Notes: generated by a model not told the origin, from the sequence alone. Counted from the stretch's first letter, positions 1-6,194 are shown. The stretch is DNA of 17,166 bases from an uncultured Acetatifactor sp. (GCA_910584375.1 CAJUAH010000049.1:1-17166), one strand, 5' to 3'. Numbers and translations: made by a program.

Positions 1-468
1 TAATTCTTATCAAAAAAGATTTTTACCCATAGACACAGAATTTTTTACAGCCTCTAATTCATATTTATAAAACTTTATTCGCACTTATCTGCTGCATAGT
101 TTTAATATTTATAGTACAGAAACTGTTTCGTAAACCTGTAATCAATGCGGCTCATAGAACGCGTCCTTTTATCAGAACTTTGAAAAGCAAGCTCAAATAA
201 GATATATTACTGTGAGCTCTACTTTTTAAGAACTAACTAAATTATTCCATAAAATATTGTGCATTATTGTTAATCCAAATTTTTTCACATGCTTTTGTTA
301 CAAAATTATTAAAGAAAGAGAAAAAAACTTATTGGTTTTGCCGATTTTATTGCAATTCGCATTATGATAACCTTTTTTCAGGGCGAATGGATAAGCGGTC
401 AGTCTTTTTTTTACTCAAAAAACCTTCCCATAATAAAAAAATTATCTTGATAAAGGAGGACTGCGCTT
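1..468. other. AT-rich intergenic region, no supported gene
   Basis: Strongly AT-rich stretch before the toxin gene. A 72-codon open frame at 267-485 has only a TTG start, no ribosome site and overlaps the toxin start, so I do not call it. The region holds one copy of a dispersed repeat (3-49). A weak promoter-like pair upstream of the toxin, TTGCCG at 338-343 and TATGAT at 363-368, has a 19-nt spacer, longer than ideal. If it is used, the toxin mRNA would have a leader of about 95 nt. Confidence 0.6.
3..49 (+). repeat. Dispersed direct repeat, copy A
   Basis: About 47 nt beginning ATTCTTATCAAAAA, with a core TTTTTACC followed by AGACACA and ending TTTTTTACA. It matches 9164-9210 with a few substitutions and small indels. 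The core resembles the ACCA-AGACACA class of intergenic repeats found in several bacteria (recollection, not a search). Because the window starts at base 1, more of the element may lie upstream. Confidence 0.6.
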
Positions 469-567
469 ATGTTATCCATAAATGAACTTATATCCATAAT
501 TTGTCTATGTGCAACTTTTTTTAGCATTGGGTACGCAATAGGAAAGAAAAATTCTGGTAGTAGTTGA
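469..567 (+). CDS. Putative type I toxin, small holin-like membrane peptide (32 aa)
   Basis: A 32-residue peptide starting MLSINELISI, with one hydrophobic helix (about residues 7-24) and a short basic, polar tail (GKKNSGSS). This is the layout of holin-like type I toxins of the TxpA/BsrG kind, which insert in the membrane and harm the cell when overproduced. The start is well supported: AAGGAGGA at 453-460 ends 8 nt before the ATG. Downstream are a terminator hairpin (649-680) and a convergent promoter (754-782) whose transcript would overlap the toxin mRNA 3' region, the arrangement of TxpA/RatA. What is seen: peptide, ribosome site, hairpins, convergent promoter. Toxicity and antisense control are inferred. 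The alternative is an unrelated small membrane peptide. Confidence 0.75.
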   Translation: MLSINELISIICLCATFFSIGYAIGKKNSGSS

Positions 568-574
568 AATCAAA

Positions 575-608
575 ATAACTGCCCCGGTCTGGTAAACTGA
601 GCAGTTAT
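575..608 (-). terminator. Terminator of the antisense antitoxin RNA
   Basis: ATAACTGC (575-582) pairs perfectly with GCAGTTAT (601-608). Read leftward, the hairpin is followed by TTTTGATTT, as in an intrinsic terminator. It lies 7 nt beyond the toxin stop codon, so a leftward transcript ending here overlaps only the toxin mRNA 3' UTR. Confidence 0.6.
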
Positions 609-648
609 CTTGAATGAGTATTGGGGTTGACCGTAGCCAGCCGCCTCG

Positions 649-695
649 CAGGGGATGCTTATAGGGGTAAGCACCCCCTGTTTTCATCTGATTAT
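649..695 (+). terminator. Terminator of the toxin mRNA
   Basis: CAGGGG-A-TGCTTA (649-661) pairs with TAAGCA-C-CCCCTG (668-680). The hairpin is followed by TTTTCATC and a further T-rich run. It would end the rightward toxin transcript about 120 nt after the stop codon and is also complementary to the antisense RNA. Confidence 0.65.
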
Positions 696-753
696 TTTTT
701 ATTGACCGTTTTCCACAAGGTCGAGTACTGACTTTTTAAAAAGCACATGTAGC

Positions 754-782
754 ATTGTATAATAATTTTCATTGTATTGCAA
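754..782 (-). promoter_or_regulatory. Promoter of the antisense RNA
   Basis: Sigma70-type leftward promoter: -35 TTGCAA (782-777), 17-nt spacer, -10 TACAAT (759-754). No protein-coding gene lies in the first 180 nt downstream on this strand. That supports an RNA product. Confidence 0.6.
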
Positions 783-845
783 GTAAATTTTAAAATTTTT
801 TTATACAATTTTTTCGCTTGTTTTTTGAAAAAAATGACCAAACTG

Positions 846-875
846 CATAAAAACATATGCGGGAACATCATATGT
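846..875 (-). terminator. Possible terminator after the 161-aa gene
   Basis: Inverted repeat CATATGT (869-875) and ACATATG (853-859). On the minus strand it is followed by TTTTAT. The stem is AT-rich and overlaps the stop codon of the leftward gene, so it may be weak. Confidence 0.35.
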
Positions 876-1353
876 GCTTGTGGACAAACTCCGAGAAGGA
901 AGGGCCTGCAAACGGCTCCCGATACACGATGTGGACGTGCTTGGTGAGCAAAAGGGACGGATCCTCCTCGTGCTTTTGGTGGAAGTGGGTGAACACGAAC
1001 CCCTCGGTATCCTGCTCCCTACAGTAGGCGTCGAACAGCGTCAAAATCTCTCGGAAGTCGTTGTCTGCGGTTTCTTGCTCTCCGGGATTCATGCCAAAGT
1101 CGAAGTCGCACCGGAAGATCCGGTAGGCCCTTTCGTCGTCCTTTATGTGCCGCATGATGAGCTTACAGAGCGTCTTTCGCTCGTCTTCACGTCCGTAGTC
1201 TATGGTGAACCGGACCATCCCCCACTTGCCCGAGTGGTAGCACTGCATCTCCCCGAAGTTATCGTGGTCATCCCTATACCTGAAACACCCCAGGCAGTAG
1301 TTTATGAAGTGCTTGTCCTTGTAGTAGGTGTACTCCTCGTTCAAATTAAGCAT
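868..1353 (-). CDS. Histidine-rich protein of unknown function (161 aa)
   Basis: Soluble 161-residue protein with no signal peptide or membrane segment. The N-terminus is rich in Tyr, Cys and His (YTYYKDKH, CLGCFRYRDD). Near the C-terminus are two His-x-His sites, HFH (residues 123-125) and HVHIVYR (139-145). His-hydrophobic-His resembles the metal-binding motif of HUH endonucleases such as plasmid replication proteins and relaxases, and tyrosines lie N-terminal to it. The protein is short and I see no other relaxase motif, so this is only a lead. GGGAGG lies about 8 nt before the ATG. The gene diverges from the cluster starting at 1612, with a palindrome between them. I do not recognise the family. 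Confidence 0.7.
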   Translation of the reverse strand: MLNLNEEYTYYKDKHFINYCLGCFRYRDDHDNFGEMQCYHSGKWGMVRFTIDYGREDERKTLCKLIMRHIKDDERAYRIFRCDFDFGMNPGEQETADNDFREILTLFDAYCREQDTEGFVFTHFHQKHEEDPSLLLTKHVHIVYREPFAGPSFSEFVHKHI

Positions 1354-1422
1354 GCGTGTGCCCTCCCAACACCAACCCGATATTTTTTCTCTATGTCAAA
1401 TCGGTTTCTGTTCTTGTGCTTT

Positions 1423-1471
1423 ATTATACTGACGAGCACTTAGATTTTCCGAAAATCTAACCGCTCATGAG
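1423..1471 (-). promoter_or_regulatory. Promoter with overlapping palindromic operator
   Basis: A perfect inverted repeat, TTAGATTTTC (1440-1449) and GAAAATCTAA (1451-1460) around one central base, is followed by the 8-nt palindrome CTCATGAG (1464-1471). A leftward -10 TATAAT lies at 1428-1423, which places the palindrome over the -35 position of the 161-aa gene's promoter. A dimeric repressor binding here could control one or both divergent units. No bound regulator is identified in the window. Confidence 0.45.
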
Positions 1472-1566
1472 TATAACACATATGAAAAATTTGCTTTTTC
1501 AGTTTTGTAAGGGTAATATTTTTGTATTAGCAAAAGGTTTACTAATAGGCATAAAAGTTGCAATTT

Positions 1567-1580
1567 TTTTTTCATATACA
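1567..1580 (+). promoter_or_regulatory. CATATA promoter-like motif upstream of the 1612 cluster
   Basis: TTTTTTCATATACA ends 31 nt before the start codon at 1612. The same T-tract plus CATATA occurs before the genes starting at 4589, 6157 and 15605 on the other strand. TTGCAA begins 4 nt before the motif and is too close for a standard -35 element. Confidence 0.45.
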
Positions 1581-1611
1581 TTCAGTAAAACCATGTAAAG
1601 GAGAAAAAACG

Positions 1612-1785
1612 ATGTGTGACAGTAACAAAAACAGTTTGGTTATTCGGAGTGCCCTGTGTTTGATTCTTTGTTTTTTTTGCCTTGTTCTTATAGTGGCAAT
1701 TTATAAACAAAGCCAGGAGCAACGCTTACATGAAAACAAAGGTTATTCTGAAACATCTCAGAGATATGAAGGATCTATGCGTTAG
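1612..1785 (+). CDS. Small single-pass membrane protein (57 aa)
   Basis: 57 residues starting MCDSNKNSLV, with one strong hydrophobic segment (about residues 9-30, rich in Leu, Cys, Phe, Ile), then a polar, Gln- and Glu-rich tail. The ATG at 1612 is preferred over the upstream in-frame one at 1558 because AAAGGAG (1597-1603) lies 8 nt ahead of it. It opens the rightward cluster leading to nrdG. A single-helix anchor with a short cytoplasmic tail fits a small membrane toxin, a lysis accessory protein or a regulatory peptide, and the sequence does not separate these. The 3' end overlaps the next ORF by 56 nt in another frame. Confidence 0.6.
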   Translation: MCDSNKNSLVIRSALCLILCFFCLVLIVAIYKQSQEQRLHENKGYSETSQRYEGSMR

Positions 1786-1852
1786 TAACAGGGACACTAA
1801 GGCCATCGAAGAGGCAGCCGTAAAAATCGAGAAACTTAAGACTGGTAGATGA
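1730..1852 (+). CDS. Small charged protein, overlapping ORF (40 aa)
   Basis: 40-codon ORF starting MKTKVILKHLRDMKDLC. It is rich in Lys, Glu and Arg and probably one or two amphipathic helices. AGGAG at 1715-1719 lies 10 nt before the ATG, inside the preceding gene. It shares 56 nt with the 3' end of the membrane-peptide gene in a different frame. Good spacing, gene-like composition and the position in a tight cluster support it, and its short length argues for caution. The family is not recognised. Confidence 0.45.
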   Translation: MKTKVILKHLRDMKDLCVSNRDTKAIEEAAVKIEKLKTGR

Positions 1853-1890
1853 GCTGAAAAAACGAAAGGGATAAGCTGGAGGAGATGAAA

Positions 1891-2436
1891 ATGGAAGGAT
1901 ATGTTGTTACTGAGGAGTCGTATATCCGCGGAGAACTTGCGAGACGTGGGATTCAGGATGTCATGAAGGCATACGACAAGTTCCTGCGGGAATTCTCGTG
2001 CAAACCGGACAGGCGTCAGTTTCCACTGTACAAGCCTGGAGATGTCATCGACGAGGACAAGAGCGTGAAGTGGAACCGGGAACAGGCCGAGCGTGCAAAA
2101 GTTGCCTTCGACGACGAGGTGAAACGGCTCAACAGGCAAAAGTCCGCTGTGGCGTCCGTTTACAGGGAGGTTGTCGTGAAACTTGCGAGCAAAGACGCCG
2201 GAGTGAGTACGAAAGAGGGGGCGGTGCTTTGGAGATATGCGGAGATGCACGGTGACAGTGTGTATGAAGTAAAGAGCTACTTCGATGATTACGCGGAAAT
2301 GTACCTGAGAACCTTGGAGGTAAGGCCAGAAAAACACAAGAGCGACCCCAAAGAGAAGGGACACAAAGAGAAGGGACAAAAACCGGAACAAATCAACGAA
2401 ACCGAGGCTGAATGCGAATGCGAGGTGGAAAGGTGA
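1891..2436 (+). CDS. Hypothetical charged protein with Lys-rich C-terminal repeat (181 aa)
   Basis: 181-residue soluble, mostly helical and highly charged protein. The start at 1891 is preferred over the ATG at 1885 because GGAGGAG (1878-1884) abuts the earlier ATG but sits 6 nt from the later one. Residues about 50-100 (KSVKWNREQAERAKVAFDDE) are likely a helical hairpin or coiled coil. The C-terminus has a 15-bp tandem duplication (KEKGHKEKGQ) followed by an acidic end with alternating Glu and Cys. There is no known domain. It lies directly upstream of the 82-aa gene, which starts 1 nt after its stop, so the two are probably co-translated. Confidence 0.7.
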   Translation: MEGYVVTEESYIRGELARRGIQDVMKAYDKFLREFSCKPDRRQFPLYKPGDVIDEDKSVKWNREQAERAKVAFDDEVKRLNRQKSAVASVYREVVVKLASKDAGVSTKEGAVLWRYAEMHGDSVYEVKSYFDDYAEMYLRTLEVRPEKHKSDPKEKGHKEKGQKPEQINETEAECECEVER

Positions 2437-2437
2437 G

Positions 2438-2686
2438 ATGAAGTACGGCGGCGCATTGCTTGACGAGTTTTTCATAGGTCGGATCGCTCTGTCCAACGGG
2501 CAGACGGTCAGGGAGTTTGTTCTTGCGGAGGGCAGCTACATCCGTACGGTGAGGACGCTGAACGACATCCTTGCCTCCAGGGGAATAGAGCGGCTGTCGG
2601 ACGAAGAGCTTGAGGCGGCAAGGAAGATCCGCACCGACCACGGCATGTTCAACGGGAGCGAAAAAGTCCCCCATGAACTGATGTGA
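2438..2686 (+). CDS. Hypothetical protein (82 aa)
   Basis: 82-residue soluble protein starting MKYGGALLDEFFIG. The second half is helical and acidic or basic (LSDEELEAARKIRTD). The ATG begins 1 nt after the upstream stop, and the AAGGTGAG just before it can act as ribosome site. It precedes nrdG by 75 nt. I recognise no motif. Its compact size and tight coupling to the 181-aa gene suggest that the two products act together, which is inference. Confidence 0.65.
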   Translation: MKYGGALLDEFFIGRIALSNGQTVREFVLAEGSYIRTVRTLNDILASRGIERLSDEELEAARKIRTDHGMFNGSEKVPHELM

Positions 2687-2761
2687 CGGTTTTTTATGCC
2701 AGACAGGGAATTTTACGGGGTTTTGTCATATTCTTTCAAAGATAAAGGAGGAAGATCTTCC

Positions 2762-3340
2762 ATGAACTACCACAACATCGTTCGCGACGACATGAACAAC
2801 GGGGACGGCATCCGGGTGACGCTGTTTGTCTCCGGCTGCACCCACCAGTGCCCCGGGTGCCACAACCCGCAGACTTGGGACAAGGACTCCGGCATCCCGT
2901 TCGACGAGGCTGCGAAGGAGGAGCTGTTTGCAGAGCTCTCCAAGCCGTACGTATCTGGCGTGACATTCTCTGGGGGAGACCCGATGGCGGTGTTTAACCG
3001 GGGTGAGGTGCTTGGCCTGTTAAAGGTCATAAAGGAGCACTTTCCGGACAAGACCGTGTGGATGTACACCGGCTACACGATAGAGGCGCTGAAGGAGCAG
3101 GGGGCGTGGGAGAAGTTCTCCCCGTATGTGGACGTGCTTGTGGACGGCCCCTTTGTAAAGGGCAAGGCATCCGTGTCGTACGAGTGGGCTGGCAGCGTGA
3201 ACCAGCGAGTGCTTAGGAACGAGTCGGGGTTTACCGTGAACACTTCTGACAAGACGCAGTACAGCGAGTGGCTCTCGCAAGGGAGGGAGAAGGGCTGCTG
3301 CAACAACGACATCGGATACGAGGATGAATACGGAAGATAA
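2762..3340 (+). CDS. nrdG: Anaerobic ribonucleoside-triphosphate reductase activating protein
   Basis: Radical-SAM activase that installs the glycyl radical on anaerobic ribonucleotide reductase (NrdD), allowing dNTP synthesis without oxygen. The N-terminus carries the family signature: NGDGIRVTLFVSGC with the [4Fe-4S]-binding CX3CX2C (CTHQCPGC, about residues 25-32), then TFSGGDPM, the SAM-binding Gly-rich motif. The ATG at 2762 is chosen over 2696 because AAAGGAGG (2744-2751) sits 10 nt before it and homology begins at MNYHNIV. At 192 residues it is somewhat longer than usual (about 155-180), with an added polar tail ending DIGYEDEYGR. No nrdD is in the window, so the partner must be encoded elsewhere. 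It is the last gene of the rightward cluster and converges with clpX. Confidence 0.92.
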   Translation: MNYHNIVRDDMNNGDGIRVTLFVSGCTHQCPGCHNPQTWDKDSGIPFDEAAKEELFAELSKPYVSGVTFSGGDPMAVFNRGEVLGLLKVIKEHFPDKTVWMYTGYTIEALKEQGAWEKFSPYVDVLVDGPFVKGKASVSYEWAGSVNQRVLRNESGFTVNTSDKTQYSEWLSQGREKGCCNNDIGYEDEYGR

Positions 3341-3355
3341 GCCATTCGGTTTCTG

Positions 3356-3389
3356 AATTGGTACTACAATACCAATTTGAGAACTGCAT
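3356..3389. repeat. Palindrome related to the 12.0-kb hairpin element
   Basis: AATTGGTA (3356-3363) and TACCAATT (3370-3377) form a perfect 8-bp stem with a 6-nt loop, followed by GAACTGC (3381-3387). The compound hairpin at 12042-12085 has the same order: AAGTTGGT, loop, ACCAACTT, GAACTGC. It lies 15 nt after the nrdG stop and may end that transcript, but no T-tract follows. Confidence 0.55.
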
Positions 3390-3423
3390 GGAGGGTAGAG
3401 AGAACAGAGAAGAGAATGGTATT

Positions 3424-3452
3424 CGCCCAGAGGGAAAATCCTCCTCTGGGCG
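3424..3452. terminator. Strong hairpin between convergent nrdG and clpX
   Basis: CGCCCAGAGG (3424-3433) pairs perfectly with CCTCTGGGCG (3443-3452) around a 9-nt loop, between two converging genes. The position suits a two-way terminator. Neither side has a real T-run, so it may act by protecting 3' ends or with Rho rather than as a classic intrinsic terminator. Confidence 0.5.
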
Positions 3453-3461
3453 AGCTTACCT

Positions 3462-4589
3462 TTAGGCGGCATGGACTTCCAAGTCCGGGTCTTTGGCCAG
3501 CAGACACTCTACCTCTCCCTCGACAACGTCCACCAGCACCTCCCCGCAAAAGCCGGTTCCCGGGAGCTCGTACATCAGATCCAGCATGGCGCTCTCCAGC
3601 TCGGTCTTCAGCCCTCGTGCACCCGTCTTGTTTTCCTTGGCTCTCCGCGCAATCTCTTTTACGGCTGCATCCGTAAAGCGGAGAGTCGCACCGTCCATGG
3701 AAAGAAGGTCGGCGTACTGCTTTGCCAGGCAGTTTTCCGTCTTCGTCAGAACGGCAACGAGGTCTTCCTCAGACAGTTCCGAAAGCACCGTGATAATGGG
3801 GAATCTCCCGACGAGTTCGGGAATGAGTCCCTGCTTTTCCAGCGCTTTTCCGTCTACCTTTGGCCTCGGCCTTACCTCTGTTTCCCGGTTGAATCCGCAG
3901 TGTTTCTCCACTCCGGCATCCTTCATGGTAAGCTCCTCGAACGCTCCTCCGCATATGAAGAGGATGTTCTCTGTGTTTATTGTCACCCGGTTCTTGTCCG
4001 TAGGGTTTTTTCTGCCTCCAGAGAGGGGGACTTCCACATCGGCTCCCTCCACGATTTTCAGGAGGGCCTGCTGCACTCCTTCGCCGGAAACGTCCCTCGT
4101 GATGGAGGCGTTCTCGCTTTTTCTGGCAATTTTGTCTATCTCGTCAATGTATACCACTCCTGCCTCCGCCGCTGAGAGATCCATGTCTGCTGCCCGTAGC
4201 AACCGGAGCAGGAGGTTCTCTACGTCGTCACCTACGTACCCTGCCTCCGTCACGGTGGTCGCGTCGCAGATGCAAAACGGCACGCCGATGATTCTTGCTA
4301 CGCTCCTCGCAATCTCGGTCTTCCCGCAACCCGTGGGGCCGAGCATTATCACGTTGGACTTCTTGATGTCTGTACGCCCGGACAGGATACGCTTGTAGTG
4401 GTTGTAGATTGCGACGGATATGGTCTTTTTCGCTTCTTCCTGTCCAACGATGCCCCTGTCCAGTTCCGCCTTTATCTCCTTGGGAGTGGGAATCTCCGTA
4501 ATCGCACTAGTGGACGGGCATTCCTCTGCGCCATCTCCTACGCTTAGCATCTGCTCCAGTGCAATATCTTCCTTGTTTTTGCTTTTCAT
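3462..4589 (-). CDS. clpX: ClpX-type AAA+ unfoldase lacking the N-terminal zinc-binding domain
   Basis: ATP-driven protein unfoldase of the ClpX family, which as a hexamer feeds substrates to the ClpP protease. Visible elements in order: Walker A GPTGCGKT (84-91), pore loop GYVG (117-120), Walker B VVYIDEID (145-152), the RKH-like loop RKSENASITRDVSG (156-169), the arginine-finger segment GLIPELVGR (about 254-262) and sensor 2 TGARGL (322-327). It has 375 residues against about 420 for housekeeping ClpX: the Cys4 zinc-binding domain that docks adaptors is missing, replaced by about 35 unrelated residues. The ClpP-docking IGF loop reads CGF (231-233). The ribosome site AAAGGA precedes the ATG. 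It may be an element-encoded variant with its own substrate range, or it may work without ClpP. Confidence 0.93.
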   Translation of the reverse strand: MKSKNKEDIALEQMLSVGDGAEECPSTSAITEIPTPKEIKAELDRGIVGQEEAKKTISVAIYNHYKRILSGRTDIKKSNVIMLGPTGCGKTEIARSVARIIGVPFCICDATTVTEAGYVGDDVENLLLRLLRAADMDLSAAEAGVVYIDEIDKIARKSENASITRDVSGEGVQQALLKIVEGADVEVPLSGGRKNPTDKNRVTINTENILFICGGAFEELTMKDAGVEKHCGFNRETEVRPRPKVDGKALEKQGLIPELVGRFPIITVLSELSEEDLVAVLTKTENCLAKQYADLLSMDGATLRFTDAAVKEIARRAKENKTGARGLKTELESAMLDLMYELPGTGFCGEVLVDVVEGEVECLLAKDPDLEVHAA

Positions 4590-4628
4590 ATCAATTCCTT
4601 TCTTCCTTTTCCGGTCTTGTTCCTTACT

Positions 4629-4642
4629 TTATATGAGAAATA
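4629..4642 (-). promoter_or_regulatory. CATATA promoter-like motif upstream of clpX
   Basis: On the minus strand ATTTCTCATATAAA lies 39 nt before the clpX start codon. It matches the T-tract plus CATATA motif before several other genes here. clpX therefore probably has its own promoter rather than relying only on read-through from the two genes upstream. Confidence 0.45.
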
Positions 4643-4698
4643 CTTTTCTTCTTTTACGCACAGAGGAGAGACATGGAAAAAATAGGCAATGGCTATCC

Positions 4699-4718
4699 GA
4701 CTACCTTTCCAGGTAGTC
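4699..4718 (-). terminator. Hairpin over the stop codon of the 188-aa gene
   Basis: GACTACCT and AGGTAGTC form a perfect 8-bp stem with a 4-nt loop, and the TAG stop (4703-4701) lies within it. A run of six T residues follows on the minus strand about 16 nt further on. It may be a weak terminator before clpX. Confidence 0.35.
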
Positions 4719-5267
4719 TTCCACGTCGTATGGCTCATATTCCGGCCTGCTGTACGGTGGAATGGTGAAGTGGGGTTCTTCTACATCAGTGCTTGGTCTG
4801 ACCCACGCCCTCCTGTCTGTTTCCACGTCGTAGAGGTTGTTCAGCATGCAAAAAGCCTTGATGCTTTTTATAAAAGACAAAAAGGTGCATCCGTCCGCCT
4901 CGTTCCCGCTCCGCTCGTACTTGGCGAACTGGTTCTTTTTCTCCAGGGTCTTCACGAGGGAGAGGCTGTTCTTCTTCCAGTCGTCGTACGCGTCCACCAT
5001 CCTGAAACTGTAGGCGGCCACGATACGAGCATTTTCCCCCTGTTCTGGGGAGGAAAGCAGCACCATCTTGTCAGAGTGTCCATTACGGTACCCGTTGTTT
5101 ACGATGTCAAGCATGCCCTTGTCTATGTTGCAGCCGTGGAGGTACATCAGTTTCTGCATCTCGCTCTTGTATATCTTCGCAAGGATGTTCCGGTGCTGCT
5201 GGCTTATCATTGCTCTCTCCGAATTTGTTAAAAACGCTCCAAGTCTCTGGCTCTCTTTCCCGGTCAT
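4701..5267 (-). CDS. Hypothetical protein (188 aa), partner of the SLOG gene
   Basis: 188-residue soluble protein starting MTGKESQRLGAFLTN. The longer in-frame extension to 5444 only shadows the upstream gene, and the ATG at 5267 lies 8 nt after that gene's stop with an AGGTAGGG-like ribosome site overlapping the stop. The protein looks mainly helical, with a charged middle (DDWKKNSLSLVKTLEKKNQF, about residues 96-115) and a Pro-, Tyr- and Glu-rich C-terminus (PPYSRPEYEPYDVEDYLER). There is no recognisable domain. The tight spacing implies co-expression with the SLOG protein. Confidence 0.7.
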   Translation of the reverse strand: MTGKESQRLGAFLTNSERAMISQQHRNILAKIYKSEMQKLMYLHGCNIDKGMLDIVNNGYRNGHSDKMVLLSSPEQGENARIVAAYSFRMVDAYDDWKKNSLSLVKTLEKKNQFAKYERSGNEADGCTFLSFIKSIKAFCMLNNLYDVETDRRAWVRPSTDVEEPHFTIPPYSRPEYEPYDVEDYLER

Positions 5268-5275
5268 TTTCTTCC

Positions 5276-6157
5276 CTACCTCTCCGCTATATTCTCTTCT
5301 TGGGGCAGTAGTGCAAGTTCCACCTCTGCCGGGTCTATTATTTCGATGGAGAGCTCCTTCTGCTCCGCGTACCTCATGCACTCCGCCGTGCCGCTCTTCA
5401 TCGTGGTGCGGAAGTCGCTGCTTTTCGGCCACAGCGCCACGCACACGGAAGATGCGTCCACCATCGCGTGGTTGCGATCCATAAGATCCCTGGCGCTCTC
5501 GAACGGCCTGTAGTGGACGTAGACTATGTCTGTCGCAAGCTTAAGCATCTGCTTGTAGTCTGCCTTACTAAAGTACCCTGTCTCCGCCCACTTTCTGTCC
5601 TGCTCCAGGCAGGGGACGTAAAGCACGTTTTCCACGGGTATCTGTGGGTGCTCCATCTTGAACTCGTGAACCGCAAGGAACGCAACCTGGTCAAACCCCT
5701 GGGCTCCCCCGGTTACAAACCGCCTGTACCCTCGCTCTACGAGAGACGCCACTTTGTTCTTGACGATGCGCTTTAGGATGCCGTACTCGTTTCTTTCCGG
5801 CTTGTAACCCCAAAGGTCCTTCGGGCGTCTTCCGGTAAAACACGCAGTGCTTTCCCGTATATCGGTAGACTTTTCCCATTCTTCCGCCACGGCTTTGTCA
5901 AATGCGTTTGACTGGGACGTCCACTTTTCGGCATATTCCCGGTATGTTTTAGAAATGAGACGCTCCGCCTCTTTCTCAGCATCCGTGACAGAAAGGGATT
6001 CATTCCCAAGCGGATGAAAACTGCCGTCGAACGTGTCCATCACCCAGCCGTTGTTTACGGGGTACTTCCATATTCTTGCGAGCACATCTGACCCCCAAAA
6101 GAGGTAGTAGCTGCCACCGCTTTCTTCCCAAAAAATCTCCGCACCGACGAGTTCCAT
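5276..6157 (-). CDS. SLOG-superfamily protein, YpsA/DUF1273-like, with N-terminal extension (293 aa)
   Basis: Residues about 104-275 match the SLOG (Rossmann-like) domain of YpsA/DUF1273 proteins: CFTGRRP (106-112), FVTGGAQGFD (147-156, the Gly-rich nucleotide-binding loop), RNHAMVDAS (228-236) and GTAECMRYA (256-264). SLOG domains bind nucleotide-derived ligands. Stand-alone DUF1273 proteins are common in phages and mobile elements, mostly without known function. An extra N-terminal region of about 100 residues is rich in Trp and Tyr at its start and then helical. It may be a small separate domain. AGGAGG precedes the ATG. It is the first gene of a leftward pair and diverges from the helicase-nuclease gene. 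Confidence 0.82.
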   Translation of the reverse strand: MELVGAEIFWEESGGSYYLFWGSDVLARIWKYPVNNGWVMDTFDGSFHPLGNESLSVTDAEKEAERLISKTYREYAEKWTSQSNAFDKAVAEEWEKSTDIRESTACFTGRRPKDLWGYKPERNEYGILKRIVKNKVASLVERGYRRFVTGGAQGFDQVAFLAVHEFKMEHPQIPVENVLYVPCLEQDRKWAETGYFSKADYKQMLKLATDIVYVHYRPFESARDLMDRNHAMVDASSVCVALWPKSSDFRTTMKSGTAECMRYAEQKELSIEIIDPAEVELALLPQEENIAER

Positions 6158-6194
6158 ATCCGTTTTCCTCCTATTTTTTCATCTGCAATCCATG

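Larger units (their letters stand above)
575..747 (-). ncRNA. Putative antisense antitoxin RNA of the type I module
   Basis: A good leftward promoter (TTGCAA at 777-782, 17-nt spacer, TACAAT at 759-754) would start a transcript near 747. It would run through the GC-rich hairpin block 649-680 and end at the hairpin 575-608, giving about 170 nt. It would be complementary to the 3' UTR of the toxin mRNA, as RatA is to txpA. No protein is needed for this role. The ends are predicted from promoter and hairpin positions only. Confidence 0.6.

Noticed and set aside
267..485. 72-codon plus-strand open frame before the toxin
   Set aside because: It has a TTG start, no ribosome site and overlaps the well-supported toxin start in a different frame.
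874..1443. 189-codon plus-strand open frame opposite the 161-aa gene
   Set aside because: The minus-strand gene has a ribosome site, promoter and normal composition. The plus frame reads as Val/Leu-rich shadow sequence.
4701..5444. Longer form of the 188-aa protein starting at 5444
   Set aside because: The extra 59 codons lie wholly within the SLOG gene in another frame. The start at 5267 directly follows that gene's stop.
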